Shown one piece after another: positions 5,687 to 7,429 of a stretch of DNA of 7,429 nucleotides (positions are counted from its first letter, which is position 1; the number at the start of each line of letters is the position of its first letter). The position numbers and the translations under genes were made by a program. Origin of the DNA: Spirochaetia bacterium (GTDB lineage Bacteria; Spirochaetota; Spirochaetia; JABMQR01); assembly GCA_016784705.1 (NCBI GenBank), contig JADHUD010000119.1:1-7429 (forward strand), in the 5' to 3' direction. The notes under the pieces were generated by a model. That model saw nothing but the letters and a program-made list of their open reading frames with translations. It made no database searches and was not told the origin of the DNA.

Positions 5687-5781
5687 GGCTCATATCTCAG
5701 CTTAATGATAAAATGACTCAGCAAACAGCATAGGGTATTGGGCATAACAATCCCTATGTCTATTTTTACAGGAGATACAAG

Positions 5782-7194
5782 ATGGAACAAACACAAAAAC
5801 AGATTGAAGCAAAAGCATATATAGCCCGGTTAGTTGCAAAAGCACGGAAAGCGCAAGCGCAGATAGAGTTTGCATCACAGGAAGAGGTCGATGCAGTTTG
5901 TGCGCGAATGGCATGGGCCGGAGTTCAGGATTCATTTGCCAGGGAACTCTCCAGGGTTGCTGTTGAAGAGTCAAGGCTGGGAAATGAACCAAGCAAATAT
6001 GCGAAATTAATGGCAAAAATAAAAGGGACCTGGCGGGATTGCAAAGATGCAAAAACAGTCGGAGTTATAGAAGAAGACCTTGGAAAGGGGCTAATTAAAA
6101 TAGCAAAACCCATAGGTGTCATTGGAGCTTTGATTCCCTGTACAAACCCTGAGGCGACTCCCTTCTGTAAGGGAATAAGTGTTGTCAAAACAAGAAATGC
6201 AATAATTATGGCTCCGCATCCGCGGGCTCAAAAAACGGGAAAGATGGCAGTTGACCAGATGAGAAAGGTTCTTAAGAAGATGAACTTCCCCGAGGATCTT
6301 ATCCAGATAGTTGAGGAGCTCTCTCTGGAAGCGAGTCAGGAACTGATGAAACAGAGCGATCTTATTCTTGCAACAGGCGGGACCGGAATGGTGAAAGAGG
6401 CATACAGCAGCGGCAAACCCGCTCTCGGGGTAGGGGCTGGCAATGCAGTTACCATAGTTGATGATTCAGCAGATCTGACTGCTGCTGCAGATAAAATAAT
6501 GAGGTCTAAAACTTTTGATAATGCGACCAGCTGTTCAACAGAGAACTCCTGCCTTATACAGAATACCGTATATGATAAATTGATTGCTGAAATGGAAGCT
6601 GTTGGAGGGTATCTGGTCCCAGCAGATGAGAAGTCAATGCTGCAGGCGACAATGTGGGTGGATGGGCACCTGAACAGAGATATCGTGGCTCAACCAGCGG
6701 CTAAAATTGCCGAATTGGCCGGAATAAGCCTTCCTCCCAATAAAACTTTTTTCATGGTGGAAGAGACAGGGATTGGCGAAGGATTTCCATTTTCAGAAGA
6801 GAAACTCTCTGTTGTTACCACCTTGTATAAGTGGGAAAATTTTGATGATGCAGTACAGATGATAAATGATATTACGAGCTGGTCAGGTCCCGGGCACTCA
6901 TGCGGTATCCACACAGAAAGCCGCGAGAGAGTGCTGCAGCTTGCCGAAAAAGTAAGGATATCAAGAATTATGATCAATCAGCCGCAATGCCTTGCTAACA
7001 GCGGAGCCTGGACAAATGGAATGCCTATGACAATGACTCTTGGCTGCGGTTCCTGGGGAGGAAACAGTACCAGTGAAAATATTACCTGGAAGCACTTGCT
7101 TAATACTACCTGGGTCTCCTTTCCCATCGATAATAATCAGCCTAGTGATGAAGAGTTGTTCGGTGCTGAAGTCATGAGTGAAGACTATAGCTAA
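5782..7194 (+). CDS. Acylating (CoA-dependent) aldehyde dehydrogenase, sulfoacetaldehyde / succinate-semialdehyde dehydrogenase-like
   Basis: A 470-residue cytoplasmic enzyme that should oxidise an aldehyde to its acyl-CoA with NAD(P)+ and CoA. Visible features: KPIGVIGALIPCTNPEATP (109-127), the APHPRA segment (144-149), a nucleotide-binding ATGGTGMV (197-204) and GVGAGN (216-221), the catalytic Cys251 in FDNATSCSTENS, and a C-terminal GCGSWGGNSTSENITWKH (421-438). The TSCSxENS context and C terminus resemble SauS (sulfoacetaldehyde, acylating) and SucD (succinate semialdehyde) rather than AdhE or the microcompartment enzymes EutE/PduP; no encapsulation peptide or shell gene is seen. This suggests an aldehyde bearing a charged group, but the substrate is not determined. 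AGGAGA (5770-5775) sets the start. It lies 165 bp after the transaldolase gene and 100 bp before a carboxyltransferase gene, same strand. Confidence 0.87.
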   Translation: MEQTQKQIEAKAYIARLVAKARKAQAQIEFASQEEVDAVCARMAWAGVQDSFARELSRVAVEESRLGNEPSKYAKLMAKIKGTWRDCKDAKTVGVIEEDLGKGLIKIAKPIGVIGALIPCTNPEATPFCKGISVVKTRNAIIMAPHPRAQKTGKMAVDQMRKVLKKMNFPEDLIQIVEELSLEASQELMKQSDLILATGGTGMVKEAYSSGKPALGVGAGNAVTIVDDSADLTAAADKIMRSKTFDNATSCSTENSCLIQNTVYDKLIAEMEAVGGYLVPADEKSMLQATMWVDGHLNRDIVAQPAAKIAELAGISLPPNKTFFMVEETGIGEGFPFSEEKLSVVTTLYKWENFDDAVQMINDITSWSGPGHSCGIHTESRERVLQLAEKVRISRIMINQPQCLANSGAWTNGMPMTMTLGCGSWGGNSTSENITWKHLLNTTWVSFPIDNNQPSDEELFGAEVMSEDYS

Positions 7195-7236
7195 GTATTA
7201 CAATATATGTATGATGCTCTATACAGCTTGAAAATA

Positions 7237-7254
7237 GTATCAGCCTTATGATAC
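7237..7254 (+). repeat. Short inverted repeat before the carboxyltransferase gene
   Basis: GTATCA and TGATAC flank a six-base loop in the 100-base gap (7195-7294). It is small, has no U run and is probably at most a weak RNA hairpin. A second weak stem (TGTAT/ATACA) sits just upstream. Confidence 0.3.
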
Positions 7255-7294
7255 CATGCGGCAGATTACTGACTCAATTTAAGGAGCGTAAATA

Positions 7295-7429
7295 GTGTTA
7301 AAAAAAGAAGACGGCTTAACTGCAGAGCAGGATTTGTATAACAAACAGCAGCAGGCACTGCGCGGGGGCGGGGAGAAGCGGATTGAGGCACAGCATAAAA
7401 AGGGAAAGTATACTGCACGAGAACGCATA
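7295..7429 (+). CDS. Biotin-dependent acyl-CoA carboxyltransferase subunit (MmdA/PccB-like), N-terminal 45 codons
   Basis: From a GTG at 7295 the frame stays open to the window end. The segment GGGEKRIEAQHKKGKYTARERI matches the conserved N terminus of the carboxyltransferase subunit of propionyl-CoA carboxylase (PccB), and of the alpha subunit of Na+-pumping methylmalonyl-CoA decarboxylase (MmdA). The catalytic domains are outside the window, so carboxylase and decarboxylase cannot be told apart. The GTG start is supported by AAGGAG (7281-7286) eight bases upstream. As third gene after an acylating aldehyde dehydrogenase it could act on the acyl-CoA that enzyme makes. A biotin carboxylase or membrane decarboxylase subunit downstream would decide the direction. 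Confidence 0.88.
   Translation, partial: MLKKEDGLTAEQDLYNKQQQALRGGGEKRIEAQHKKGKYTARERI

Noticed and set aside
5617..5781. Intrinsic terminator or riboswitch ahead of the aldehyde dehydrogenase
   Set aside because: The hairpin is not followed by a U run and I recognise no conserved aptamer pattern.
5782..7194. Microcompartment (PduP/EutE-type) aldehyde dehydrogenase
   Set aside because: The catalytic context is TSCSTENS rather than the EutE/PduP form, there is no obvious encapsulation peptide and no shell protein gene nearby.

Overview
The window reads as part of a moderately AT-rich bacterial chromosome from a strict or facultative anaerobe. Support for anaerobiosis comes from the start of a hybrid-cluster protein (hcp), an acylating (CoA-linked) aldehyde dehydrogenase, and a biotin-dependent acyl-CoA carboxyltransferase of the methylmalonyl-CoA decarboxylase / propionyl-CoA carboxylase type. 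A perfect GTAAC-N4-GTTAC operator in front of hcp matches, as I recall it, the HcpR consensus of clostridia, spirochaetes and Bacteroidetes rather than the Desulfovibrio one. Spirochaetota or Clostridia are my best guesses, but the window has no rRNA or marker protein to settle it.

Layout. 1-1298 (minus strand): the N-terminal 43 codons of hcp, a small DsrE-like protein upstream of it, and a LysE/RhtB-type exporter. 1299-1525: a divergent control region with two back-to-back extended -10 boxes. 1526-2941 (plus): a metal-dependent aminohydrolase of the 8-oxoguanine deaminase / AtzB group. 2936-4333 (minus): a two-gene unit with a FadR-type GntR regulator followed after 3 bp by a zinc-ribbon class I methyltransferase, whose end overlaps the aminohydrolase end by 6 bp. 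4334-4536: a compact divergent control region. 4537-7429 (plus): a transaldolase/FSA-family protein, an acylating aldehyde dehydrogenase and the start of an acyl-CoA carboxyltransferase, all in one direction and likely an operon.

How the genes may work together. The GntR regulator is divergent from the transaldolase operon. Two copies of ATCAGACAAT lie between them; one sits on the predicted -10 of the operon, so ligand-relieved repression is the simplest model. The operon suggests a route in which a sugar phosphate is cleaved by a transaldolase-fold enzyme, an aldehyde is oxidised to an acyl-CoA, and the acyl-CoA is carboxylated or decarboxylated. The transaldolase has two substitutions at classical catalytic positions (Asp to Glu, Glu to Gln), the second resembling fructose-6-phosphate aldolase. 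I know of no described pathway with exactly this gene trio, and the substrate is unknown. The aminohydrolase and exporter share a divergent promoter region and may handle one substrate, such as a purine or pteridine-like heterocycle. No CRISPR array, tRNA, rRNA, insertion sequence or phage gene was seen.
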